DNA from: Azospirillum oleiclasticum | GTDB lineage: Bacteria > Pseudomonadota > Alphaproteobacteria > Azospirillales > Azospirillaceae | Length of the DNA stretch: 64,000 nt | Reading direction: 5' to 3' | Assembly: GCF_013423485.1 (NCBI RefSeq) | Contig: NZ_JABFFR010000003.1 | Coordinates: 372,001-436,000, forward strand | Part shown: in pieces, positions 54,763 through 63,121 of the stretch | Layout of the letters: the number at the start of each line of letters is the position of its first letter | Position numbering within the stretch: position 1 is the first letter of the stretch | Program-made: the position numbers and the translations under genes | The notes under the pieces: model-generated | The model's database searches: none | Told to the model about the DNA's origin: nothing | What the model saw: the letters and a program-made list of their open reading frames with translations, nothing else

Positions 54763-57039
54763 ATGACCATCCCCCGCATCATCCACCAGACGTGGAAAAC
54801 CGTCGACATTCCAGCCGCTTATCGTGGCTTCCAGAGAAACTGGAAGAGGCACCATCCGGACCATGCCTATCGCCTGTGGACCGACGCCGACATCGACCGG
54901 CTGGTCGCGGAGGAGTTTCCGGAGCTGTTGCCGGTCTATGCGGGCTACCACACGGCCATCTGCCGCGTGGACCTCGGTCGTTACCTGATCCTGCTCAAGC
55001 ATGGCGGCGTCTACGCCGATCTCGACTGCGACTGCCTGCGCCCGATGGATCCGCTGCTGGATGGTGCGGAATTCGTGATCGGGACGGAGCCGGACAGCCA
55101 TCTGGCGCTCGACAAGGCGGTGCAGCGCCGGCTCGCCCGCATCCTGTGCCCGTCGGTGATCGCCTCCGTGCCCGGTCATCCCTTCTGGCGCCACATCCTC
55201 GCGCGCATCGTCGAGGCGCGGAACGAGGAGGATGTGCTGGACGCCACCGGCCCCTTCCTGCTGACGCGCGCCTGGGACAGCTTCCCCGAGCGGGACCGGG
55301 TGATGCTTCTGCCGCCGCACCGCTTCTACCCGGTGGACAAGGACGACTGCTGGAACGGCCGCGTCTTCGACCTGGAGTTCTGGGAGCGCGCGACCCGCGA
55401 CGCCTATGTCCTGCATCACTGGGACGGAACCTGGTTCCGCGGCGATGCGGCCCACGGGCGCCTGCCGACCGACGTGCGGGTGCAGGTGAACGACCCGACC
55501 GAGCCCGCCCCACCGGCCGGACCGTCGCCGGGCGGACAGCCGCTGATCTCCTGCCTGATGGTGACCCGCGACCGGCCGGCCCTTGCGCGCCGCGCCATCG
55601 ACGCGTTCCTGGCGCAGACTTGGCCGAACCGGGAGCTGGTCATCGTCGATGACGGACCCGACGACACGCTGGCGGACATCGTCCGCGGCCTCGCCCGGCC
55701 GGAGATCCGCATGCTGCGCCTGCCCGACGAGGGGCGGAGCCTGGGCGAGCTGCGCAACACCGCACTCGACCACGCCGCCGGCGCCTACATCTGCCAGTGG
55801 GACGACGACGACCTTTACGACCCGCAGCGGCTGGAATACCAACTCGCGGTGCTGTCCCTGACCGGTGCGCGCGCCTGCGTGCTGGCGCGCTGGATGATGT
55901 GGTGGCCGACGGCGGGGCGTGTCGCGGTGTCGCCGGTGCGGGACTGGGAAGGCTCGCTGCTCTGCGAGGCGGCGGCGATGCCGCGCTACCCGGCGCTGCG
56001 GCGGGGCGAGGACACGCCGGTCGTGGAACGGCTGCGCCGCACGGTGCGGATGGCCGCCCTCGATCTGCCGCGGCTCTACACCTACGTGGTGCACGGCGCC
56101 AACACCTTCGACGCGGCGCATTTCGACGTGCATTGGCGGCACGCCACCGCCCGCTTCGAGGGGGAGCGCGCCCGCGCGGTGCTGGAGGAGCTGGCCTCCC
56201 GCCTGCCGATGCTGGAGCTGCCGCCGCCTCTCCCGGCGTCCGCGGCGCCAGCCGCTGCCGCAGCGGAGCCCGATCCGGCGGTGCTGGTGCTGACCCCCGC
56301 CAAGGACGCGGCCCGGCACCTGCCCCGCTATTTCCAGCTTCTCGACCGCCTGTCCTACGACCCCGCCCGCCTGTCGCTGGGGATCCTGGAAAGCGACAGC
56401 GGCGACGGCACGCGCGCGCTGCTGGAAGCCCGCCTGCCCGAACTGCGCGTCCGCTACCGCCGCGTCACACTGCTGCACCACGACTTCGGCTTCCGCCCGA
56501 CCGTGCCGCGTTGGGACGCGCGCATCCAGCGCCAGCGGCGCGCCATCCTGGCCCGCGCCCGCAACCGTCTGCTCAGCGGCGCCCTGGCGGACGAGGCGTG
56601 GGTGCTGTGGCTGGACGCCGATCTGGTCGATTATCCGGAGGATCTGCTGCGCCGGATGCTCGCCGCGCGGCGCGACGTGGTGGTGCCGCACTGCGTGCTG
56701 CCCGACGGCCGCACCTTCGACCTCAACACCTTCCGCATCGCGCCCGGTCACGGGCCGGTGGAGGATTCCCGCCACATGATCGACGGCATCTACCAGCCGC
56801 CGCGAGGGGCCGGCCGCCTCTATCTCGACGCCTTCAGCGGCGGCGGGATCGTTCCGGTGAACGGGGTCGGCGGCACGGCGCTGCTGGTCCGCGCCGACCT
56901 GCACCGGGAGGGGCTGTGCTTTCCGCCCTACCCGCACCGCGGCTACATCGAGACGGAGGGTCTGGCCGCCATGGCGGCCGACATGGGTGTCGGCTGCTGG
57001 GGCATGCCGGACCTCCGCATCGTGCACGCCGCCGTCTGA
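54763..57039 (+). CDS. Three-module glycosyltransferase (GT32-like + GT2 + Anp1/GT62-like)
   Basis: A 758-residue protein with three glycosyltransferase-like parts. Module 1 (1-235) is an OCH1-like GT32 with the start IPRIIHQTWKTV and DXD box ADLDCD (85-90). Module 2 (about 260-400) is a GT2 with CLMVTRDRPALARRAIDAFL and DDDD at 347-350. Module 3 (about 505-758) resembles the Anp1/GT62 type: LESDSGDGTR and VLWLDADLVDYPEDLL. A Pro/Ala linker (about 485-503) joins modules 2 and 3. No membrane segment. Probably a surface polysaccharide or LPS enzyme. Confidence 0.87.
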   Translation: MTIPRIIHQTWKTVDIPAAYRGFQRNWKRHHPDHAYRLWTDADIDRLVAEEFPELLPVYAGYHTAICRVDLGRYLILLKHGGVYADLDCDCLRPMDPLLDGAEFVIGTEPDSHLALDKAVQRRLARILCPSVIASVPGHPFWRHILARIVEARNEEDVLDATGPFLLTRAWDSFPERDRVMLLPPHRFYPVDKDDCWNGRVFDLEFWERATRDAYVLHHWDGTWFRGDAAHGRLPTDVRVQVNDPTEPAPPAGPSPGGQPLISCLMVTRDRPALARRAIDAFLAQTWPNRELVIVDDGPDDTLADIVRGLARPEIRMLRLPDEGRSLGELRNTALDHAAGAYICQWDDDDLYDPQRLEYQLAVLSLTGARACVLARWMMWWPTAGRVAVSPVRDWEGSLLCEAAAMPRYPALRRGEDTPVVERLRRTVRMAALDLPRLYTYVVHGANTFDAAHFDVHWRHATARFEGERARAVLEELASRLPMLELPPPLPASAAPAAAAAEPDPAVLVLTPAKDAARHLPRYFQLLDRLSYDPARLSLGILESDSGDGTRALLEARLPELRVRYRRVTLLHHDFGFRPTVPRWDARIQRQRRAILARARNRLLSGALADEAWVLWLDADLVDYPEDLLRRMLAARRDVVVPHCVLPDGRTFDLNTFRIAPGHGPVEDSRHMIDGIYQPPRGAGRLYLDAFSGGGIVPVNGVGGTALLVRADLHREGLCFPPYPHRGYIETEGLAAMAADMGVGCWGMPDLRIVHAAV

Positions 57040-57060
57040 CGCGCAAGCCGAAAGCCGACC

Positions 57061-57972
57061 ATGCACGATCCCATCGACGTCAGCGTCGCCGTCTGCACGC
57101 ACCGCCGCCCGGCACTTCTCGCCGCCTGCCTCGCCAGCCTGGAAGGCCAGGACAACCCCTTCGGCCGCCGGGACATCCTGGTGATCGACAACGACCCCGA
57201 CCGCGGTGCCGAACCGGTGACGCGGGCGGCGGCGCCGGCGTTCCGCCGGCGCGGGGTGGAGCTGCGCTACGAGCACGAGCCGCGGCCCGGCGTCGCCCAC
57301 GCCCGCAACCGCAGCCTCGTGGCGGCACGCCACCCGATCATCGCCTACATCGATGACGACGAGCGGGCGGCTCCCGGCTGGCTGGCGCGCCTGATCGCCC
57401 CCTTCCACGAGCAGGGTGAGGCGATCGACATCGTCGCCGGCGAGGTGGAGCCGGACTTCGCCGACGTGGAGCCGCCGGACTGGCTGACCGGCGATGTCGT
57501 CCAACTGCTGTCCTGCCGCTGGCGCTGGAGCGACCAGCCGCGGCTCCTCAGGCCGCAGGAATGGTTCGGCGAGGGGAACTGCGCCTTCCGCCGCGCCCTC
57601 CTCGCCGACCGCGGCTTCAACCCCGCGCTCGGCCGCCGGGCCGAATCGCTGATGACCAACGAGGGCATCGTCTTCAGCAAGCTGCGCCAGGAGGGGGCGA
57701 CGGCGTGGTGGGAGCCGCGGGCGGTGACGTTCCACCATGTCCACCCGGAGCGGCTGACCCGGCGCTGGATGCTCCGCCGGCAGTTCTACCAGGGCTATTC
57801 CGACGTGATCGCCAACCGCGAGATCGGCCGGGACTACCAAATCCCGTCGGTGCCCATGGACCTGCAGGCGCTCGGCGCCCTGGACGTCGAGGGCATGCCC
57901 AACACCGATTTTCCGAGCTTGCTGAAGGTCTACTACGTCGCCGGCTACGCCTTCGGCCGGCACATGCTCTGA
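57061..57972 (+). CDS. GT2 family glycosyltransferase
   Basis: A 303-residue protein with the GT2 start DVSVAVCTHRRPALLAACLASL, the IDNDPDRG metal-region segment and the DXD-like IAYIDDDERA (about 95-104). The second-half WFGEGNCAFRRALLADRGFN block is the usual acceptor-side motif. It lies 21 bases after the three-module enzyme on the same strand, so both probably work on one glycan. Confidence 0.9.
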   Translation: MHDPIDVSVAVCTHRRPALLAACLASLEGQDNPFGRRDILVIDNDPDRGAEPVTRAAAPAFRRRGVELRYEHEPRPGVAHARNRSLVAARHPIIAYIDDDERAAPGWLARLIAPFHEQGEAIDIVAGEVEPDFADVEPPDWLTGDVVQLLSCRWRWSDQPRLLRPQEWFGEGNCAFRRALLADRGFNPALGRRAESLMTNEGIVFSKLRQEGATAWWEPRAVTFHHVHPERLTRRWMLRRQFYQGYSDVIANREIGRDYQIPSVPMDLQALGALDVEGMPNTDFPSLLKVYYVAGYAFGRHML

Positions 57973-57982
57973 CGGTGGGCGG

Positions 57983-58666
57983 TCACCCGGCGACCGCCTC
58001 CGCCGTCTCCTCCGCGTCGATGCAGTCTGACTCCAGCACCACCGCGCATTTGTGCTCCAGATGCGCGCGCAGGATGACGGCGAGGGCGGCGCCATCGCGG
58101 CGGACCAGCGCGTCGAGGATGCGCTCGTGCTCGCGCACCGCCTCGTCCCAGCGCTCCGACGACATGTTCGCCATGAAGCGGACACGGCGCACCCGGCCTG
58201 CGAGGCTGTTGTACATGGCGGTCAGCACCGGGTTCTCGGCGGCACCGAGGATGGCCCGGTGGATCTGCTCGTTCAGCCGGAAATACTCGCGCAGGTTCCG
58301 CCGCGCGTAGTGGGCCAGCATCTCGTAATGCAGCGCCCGGATCTCGGCGACCGCGTCGTCGGCGATGCGGGTGCAGGCAAGCTCGCCGGACAGCGCCTCC
58401 AGCGCCCCCATCACGTGGAACATGTCCTCGATGTCGCGGCGGGTCAGCCGGGTGACGCGGGCGCCGCGGTTCGGCAGCAGCATCACCAGCCCCTCGCTGG
58501 CCAGCACCTTGAACGCCTCGCGGAGCGGCGTGCGCGACACGCCCAGCCGTTCGCACAGCTCGCGCTCGTTCAGCCGCTCGCCGGGACGCAGGTCGCCCTC
58601 CACGATCATGTCGCGCAGGCGGGAGACGACCTCGTCGTGCAGGCTGCCCCGCAGGATCTTGTTCAC
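57983..58666 (-). CDS. GntR family transcriptional regulator (FadR/FCD subfamily)
   Basis: A 227-residue regulator. The N-terminal winged helix contains LRPGERLNERELCERLGVSR then TPLREAFKVLASEGLV. The C-terminal FCD helical domain has the metal-site-type residues in LNEQIHRAILGAAENPVL and VREHERILDALVRRD. GTG start at 58666 overlaps the dehydrogenase stop by four bases, so it is co-transcribed with its probable target. It most likely binds the paired TTTTGCATGCA motifs upstream of the two operons. Confidence 0.92.
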   Translation of the reverse strand: MNKILRGSLHDEVVSRLRDMIVEGDLRPGERLNERELCERLGVSRTPLREAFKVLASEGLVMLLPNRGARVTRLTRRDIEDMFHVMGALEALSGELACTRIADDAVAEIRALHYEMLAHYARRNLREYFRLNEQIHRAILGAAENPVLTAMYNSLAGRVRRVRFMANMSSERWDEAVREHERILDALVRRDGAALAVILRAHLEHKCAVVLESDCIDAEETAEAVAG

Positions 58667-61593
58667 CGCCCCCCGTCCTTCCCGTCGAGTGCCTCGGCCA
58701 GCAGCACCGCGGCGTGCACCGCCGTCCGCTCCGTCCCGTCCTTGATCTGGTGGCGGCAGCTCGTGCCGTCGGCCACCAGCACCTCGTCCGGCCCGGCGGC
58801 CCGCGCCGCCGGCAGCACCCCCAGCTCGCCCATCCGCATCGACACCTCGTAATGCTCGGCGTGGTAGCCGAAGGAGCCGGCCATCCCGCAGCAGGTCGAT
58901 TGGATGGTCGTCACCTCCAGCCCCGGCACCAGCCGCAGCACGCGCTCGATGGGCGGCACCGCCCCGAACGCCTTCTGGTGGCAGTGACCATGCAACACCG
59001 CGCGTTTGTACGCCAGCGGCTTGAGCGGAAGCTTCAGCCGCCCGGCCGCCCGCTCGCGGTCCAGGAACTCCTCGAACAGCAGCGCCTGCCCGGCGATCGT
59101 CGCGCTGTCGGCACCCGGCAGCACCGCCAGCAGCTCGTCGCGCAGCGTCAGCAGGCAGGACGGTTCCAGCCCGACGATCGGCACGCCGCGCTCGGCGAAG
59201 GGCAACAGCGCCGCCACCAGCCGCCGCTGCTCCTCCCGCGCCTCCTCCACCAGCCCCGAGGCCAGGAAGGTGCGACCGCAGCAGAGCGGACGACCGCCGC
59301 CCGGCGGGACCGCGGCGTGCACCGTGTAGCCGGCCGCCTCCAGCACGCGGCGCGCCGCGCGGGCGTTGTCCGCCTCGAACCAGCGGTTGAAGCTGTCCAC
59401 GAACAGCACGACCTCCCCGGCCGTGCCGGTGCGGCTCTCGTCGCGCCCCTCGTCGCGATAGGGGCTCGGGTGCCAGCGCGGCAGCGCGCGGTGACGGCTG
59501 AAGCCCGACACCCGTTCCATCAGCGCCGGCAGGCCGGGGATGCGCTCGCGCAGGCCCAGCAGCGCGCCCACGCGCGACGCCCAGGGCGCGTAGCGCGGCA
59601 GCCACGCCACCAGCCGCTCGCGCAGCGGCAGCGGGTGGGTCTTGCGGCGCTGGTGCAGCGCCTCGATCTTCATGCGCGCCATGTCCACGCCGGTGGGGCA
59701 TTCGCGCTTGCAGCCCTTGCAGGAGACGCAGAGGTCGAGTGCGGCATGCACACCGTCCGACGCCAGCGCGTCGGGTCCGAGCTGGCCGGACAGCGCCAAT
59801 CGCAGCGTGTTGGCCCGACCGCGCGTGACGTGCATCTCGTCCTTGGTGGCGCGGTAGGACGGGCACATCACGTTGGGGTCGGACTTCCGGCAGGTGCCGT
59901 TGTTGTTGCACATCTCGGCCGCACCGAGGAATCCGCCCGGCCACGCCGACCAGTCCAGCGCCGTCTCAACCGGCACCGGCGCGTAGTCGGGCTTGTAGCG
60001 CAGCAGGGTGCGGTCATCCATGCGCGGGGGATCGACGATCTTGCCGGGGTTCATCAACCCGGCCGGGTCGAAGGCCCGCTTGACCTCGCGGAAGGCGTTG
60101 ACGATGCGCGGCCCGTACATGGACTCGTGGAACTCCGACCGCACCAGCCCGTCGCCATGCTCGCCGGAGTGGGAGCCCTTGTACTCCCGCACCATCGCGA
60201 AGGCCTCCTCCGCGATGGCGCGCATCTTGTGCACCTCCATCTCCTGCTTGAGGTTCAGGACGGGACGCACGTGCAGGCAGCCCTCCGACGCGTGGGCGTA
60301 CCAGGTGCCCTCGGTGCCGTGCTTGTGGAAGACCGCGGTCAGCCGCTCGGTGTAGTCGGCCAGATGCTCCAGCGGCACCGCGCAATCCTCGATGAAGGAG
60401 ACCGGCTTCCCCTCCGTCCGCATCGACATCATGATGTTCAGTCCGGCCTTGCGCACCTCCCAGATCGCCGACTGGAAGGCGGGGTCGATGGCCTCGACCA
60501 CACTGTCCGGCAGCCCCAGGTCGCCCATCAGCTCGACCAGCCGGGCGAGGTTCGCCACCTCCTCCGCGTGATCCTCACCGGCGAACTCCACCAGCAGCAG
60601 CGCCTCCGGCTCGCCGCGGATGAACTTGTCCATGGTGGCGCGGAACAGTGGAATGCCTCGACCCAGCTCGATCATGGTGCGGTCGACCAGCTCCACCGCC
60701 GCCGGCTTCAGCGCCACGATGTGCTGCGCCGATTCCATGGCGCTGCGGAAGGTCGGGAAGTGGCAGACGCCCAGCGTCTTGTGCCGGGGCAGCGGCGACA
60801 GGTCGAGCGTGATGCGCCGGAAGAAGCCCAGCGTCCCCTCCGACCCCACCATCAGCTTGGCGAGGTTGGGGGTGTCGCCGCCCAGCCGCTCGATGTTGTA
60901 GCCGCCGACCTTGCGCTGCACCGGCGGGAAGCGGGCCGCGATCTCGTCCGCCTCGCGGGCGTGCAGCGCCGTCATGCGGGCGAGCAGGTCGCGGTGGCGG
61001 TCGCTCTCCGGCGGGCCGCCGTCCAGCCGCAGCTCGGTGCCGTCGGCCAGCACCGCCTCGATGGCGCGGACATTGTGCACCATGTTGCCGTAGCGCAGGG
61101 AGCGTGTGCCGCAGGAGTTGTTGCCCGTCATACCGCCGATGGTCGCCTGCGCCGAGGTCGAGACATCCACCGGGAACCACAGACCGTGCTTCTTCAGACC
61201 GGCGTTCAGATGGTCCAGCACGATGCCCGGCCGCACCACCGCCACCCGCGACTCCGCATCGAGCGCCAGCACACCGTTCAGATGCTTGGAACAGTCGATG
61301 ACCAACGCCTCGCCCACCGTCTGCCCGCACTGGGAGGTTCCGCCGCCACGCGGCAGCACGGGCACCCCCTCCTCCCGCGCGATGGTCAACGCCGCGGTCA
61401 CGTCCTCGTCGGTCTTCGGCACGACCACGCCGACCGGCTCGATCTGGTAGATGGACGCGTCCGTGCTGTAGCGCCCACGCGAGAAGGCGTCGAACAGCAC
61501 CTCGCCCTCGACGGCGGCCTTCAGCCGCCCGGCAAGCGCGCTGTCCCCGATCCGCGCGCGCCCCGCGCGCCGCGTGTTGGCGTCCAGTGGCAT
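58663..61593 (-). CDS. FAD-linked 2-hydroxyacid dehydrogenase with Fe-S domain (YdiJ/glycolate-dehydrogenase fusion type)
   Basis: A 976-residue fusion. Residues about 40-470 are an FAD-binding type 4 domain plus FAD-linked oxidase C-terminal domain (RGGGTSQCGQTVGEALVID and GSEGTLGFFRRITLDL). Residues about 560-640 hold a ferredoxin-like region with MCNNNGTCRKSD, DLCVSCKGCKRECPTG. The C-terminal third has two CCG-type blocks (LEPSCLLTLRDE, HCHQK, STCCGMAGSFGYH). This resembles YdiJ-type D-2-hydroxyacid dehydrogenases; D-2-hydroxyglutarate, D-lactate or glycolate are possible substrates. It is divergent from the SgaA-like gene. Confidence 0.9.
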   Translation of the reverse strand: MPLDANTRRAGRARIGDSALAGRLKAAVEGEVLFDAFSRGRYSTDASIYQIEPVGVVVPKTDEDVTAALTIAREEGVPVLPRGGGTSQCGQTVGEALVIDCSKHLNGVLALDAESRVAVVRPGIVLDHLNAGLKKHGLWFPVDVSTSAQATIGGMTGNNSCGTRSLRYGNMVHNVRAIEAVLADGTELRLDGGPPESDRHRDLLARMTALHAREADEIAARFPPVQRKVGGYNIERLGGDTPNLAKLMVGSEGTLGFFRRITLDLSPLPRHKTLGVCHFPTFRSAMESAQHIVALKPAAVELVDRTMIELGRGIPLFRATMDKFIRGEPEALLLVEFAGEDHAEEVANLARLVELMGDLGLPDSVVEAIDPAFQSAIWEVRKAGLNIMMSMRTEGKPVSFIEDCAVPLEHLADYTERLTAVFHKHGTEGTWYAHASEGCLHVRPVLNLKQEMEVHKMRAIAEEAFAMVREYKGSHSGEHGDGLVRSEFHESMYGPRIVNAFREVKRAFDPAGLMNPGKIVDPPRMDDRTLLRYKPDYAPVPVETALDWSAWPGGFLGAAEMCNNNGTCRKSDPNVMCPSYRATKDEMHVTRGRANTLRLALSGQLGPDALASDGVHAALDLCVSCKGCKRECPTGVDMARMKIEALHQRRKTHPLPLRERLVAWLPRYAPWASRVGALLGLRERIPGLPALMERVSGFSRHRALPRWHPSPYRDEGRDESRTGTAGEVVLFVDSFNRWFEADNARAARRVLEAAGYTVHAAVPPGGGRPLCCGRTFLASGLVEEAREEQRRLVAALLPFAERGVPIVGLEPSCLLTLRDELLAVLPGADSATIAGQALLFEEFLDRERAAGRLKLPLKPLAYKRAVLHGHCHQKAFGAVPPIERVLRLVPGLEVTTIQSTCCGMAGSFGYHAEHYEVSMRMGELGVLPAARAAGPDEVLVADGTSCRHQIKDGTERTAVHAAVLLAEALDGKDGGR

Positions 61594-61631
61594 GGCTTCC
61601 TCCCCACGGTCTTGTTGGCTTCAGTCTAACG

Positions 61632-61845
61632 TTTTGCATGCAAGATGCAAAGACCCGCACGCACCTCAATCCCCTAGTACGCCCCCGGTGGGAGAGGGAG
61701 GGGCCCGCGAAGCGGGTGGGTGAGGGCTAGGATTCGCCGAAAGTCCTAGCCCTCACCCTTCCCATGCGGCGCATCGGCCCCTTCCCTCTCCCGCTGGAGG
61801 CGGGCGAGGGAGATAATCGCTTGCGCCGATCCATTTTGCATGCAT
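61632..61845. promoter_or_regulatory. Paired GntR-type operators in the divergent region
   Basis: TTTTGCATGCAA (61632-61643; core TTGCATGCAA is a perfect palindrome) lies 39 bases upstream of the dehydrogenase start. TTTTGCATGCAT (61834-61845) lies 48 bases upstream of the aminotransferase start. The 11-mer TTTTGCATGCA is shared. The GntR gene is in the left operon. Confidence 0.6.
61690..61792. repeat. Nested palindromic element (REP/MITE-like)
   Basis: Inner arms GGGTGAGGGCTAGGA (61718-61732) and TCCTAGCCCTCACCC (61744-61758) are a perfect 15-bp inverted repeat around an 11-base loop. Outer arms GGGAGAGGGAGGGGCC (61690-61705) and GGCCCCTTCCCTCTCCC (61776-61792) pair with a one-base bulge. 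The structure is typical of dispersed intergenic palindromes. It sits between two genes and away from the GntR sites. Confidence 0.65.
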
Positions 61846-61892
61846 AATTCCGCTGGCCTACAAAACAATCCGAGTTGGGAGGGACCGCGTCC

Positions 61893-63083
61893 ATGGCGCA
61901 TCGCAGCGGACGGCATTTCCTGCAAATCCCCGGACCGACGAATGTTCCCGACCGCGTGCTGAGGGCGATGGACCGCCCGACGATCGACCACCGCGGGCCG
62001 GAGTTCCAGACGCTCGGCCGCGAGGTGCTGGAGGGCGTGAAGCCGGTGTTCGGCACCGCCGGATCGGTGATCATCTACCCCGCGTCCGGCACCGGCGCGT
62101 GGGAGGCGGCGATCGTCAACACGCTGTCGCCCGGCGACCGCGTGCTGATGTTCGAGACCGGCCATTTCGCCACGCTCTGGCGCAACCTCGCCCAGCGCTT
62201 CGGGATCGAGTGCGTGTTCGTGCCGGGCGACTGGCGCCACGGTGTGCCGCCCGACGCGGTGGAGCAGCACCTGCGCGAGGACCGCGACCACACGATCAAG
62301 GCTGTCATGGTCGTCCACAACGAGACCTCGACCGGCGTCACCAGCCGGGTGCCGCTGGTCCGCCGCGCCATCGACGCCGCCGGCCACCCGGCGCTGCTTC
62401 TGGTCGATACCATCTCGTCGCTGGGCTCCATCGACTACCGCCACGACGAGTGGGGTGTCGACGTCACCGTCGCCGGCTCGCAGAAGGGCCTGATGCTGCC
62501 GCCGGGCCTCAGCTTCAACGCCATTTCCGACAAGGCGCTGGCCGCCAGCAAGACCAACCGCCTGCCCCGCTCCTACTGGGACTGGGAGGACATGCTGAAG
62601 CCGAACGCCACCGGCTTCTTCCCCTACACCCCCGCCACCAACCTGCTCTACGGCCTGAAGGAGGCCGTGGCGATGCTGATGGAGGAGGGGCTGGAGAACG
62701 TCTTCGCCCGCCACGACCGCCATGCGGAAGCGACCCGCCGCGCCGTGCGCGGCTGGGGGCTGGAGGTGCTGTGCGCCGAGCCGGCCGAGTATTCCGGCTC
62801 GCTGACCGCCGTGATGATGCCGGACGGGCACGACGCCGACGCGCTGCGCCGGGTGATCCTGGAGCGCTTCGACATGTCGCTCGGCGCCGGGCTCGGCCGG
62901 CTGGCCGGCAAGGTCTTCCGCATCGGCCACCTCGGCGACTTCAACGACCTCGCCCTGCTCGGCACGCTGACCGGCGTCGAGATGGGGCTGTCGGCGGCCG
63001 GCGTGCCGCACCGCAAGGGCGGCGTCGAGGCCGCCATGGCGTATCTGGAGGCCGGCGACGCGAAGCAGATGGCGGCGGACTGA
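61893..63083 (+). CDS. Class V aminotransferase, serine-glyoxylate aminotransferase (SgaA)-like
   Basis: A 396-residue PLP enzyme. The PLP lysine is K198 in VAGSQKGLMLPPG. The start LQIPGPTNVPDRVLRAM, ASGTGAWEAAIVN and NETSTGV blocks are the alanine/serine-glyoxylate aminotransferase pattern. It would make glycine from glyoxylate using serine, alanine or another donor. The ATG at 61893 has GGGAGGG upstream. It precedes a TRAP binding protein, and together they are divergent from the FAD/Fe-S dehydrogenase and its GntR regulator. Confidence 0.9.
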   Translation: MAHRSGRHFLQIPGPTNVPDRVLRAMDRPTIDHRGPEFQTLGREVLEGVKPVFGTAGSVIIYPASGTGAWEAAIVNTLSPGDRVLMFETGHFATLWRNLAQRFGIECVFVPGDWRHGVPPDAVEQHLREDRDHTIKAVMVVHNETSTGVTSRVPLVRRAIDAAGHPALLLVDTISSLGSIDYRHDEWGVDVTVAGSQKGLMLPPGLSFNAISDKALAASKTNRLPRSYWDWEDMLKPNATGFFPYTPATNLLYGLKEAVAMLMEEGLENVFARHDRHAEATRRAVRGWGLEVLCAEPAEYSGSLTAVMMPDGHDADALRRVILERFDMSLGAGLGRLAGKVFRIGHLGDFNDLALLGTLTGVEMGLSAAGVPHRKGGVEAAMAYLEAGDAKQMAAD

Positions 63084-63121
63084 CGCCGGCCACTCATCAC
63101 AAAAACGGGAGGGAACGAACG

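Noticed and set aside
54661-58185. A 1174-codon minus-strand open frame across the glycosyltransferases.
   Set aside because: It is antisense to two clear glycosyltransferases with intact motifs and has no recognisable domain.
61594-61892. A glycine riboswitch before the SgaA-like aminotransferase.
   Set aside because: The structured part is a simple nested inverted repeat without the tandem aptamer pattern of glycine riboswitches.
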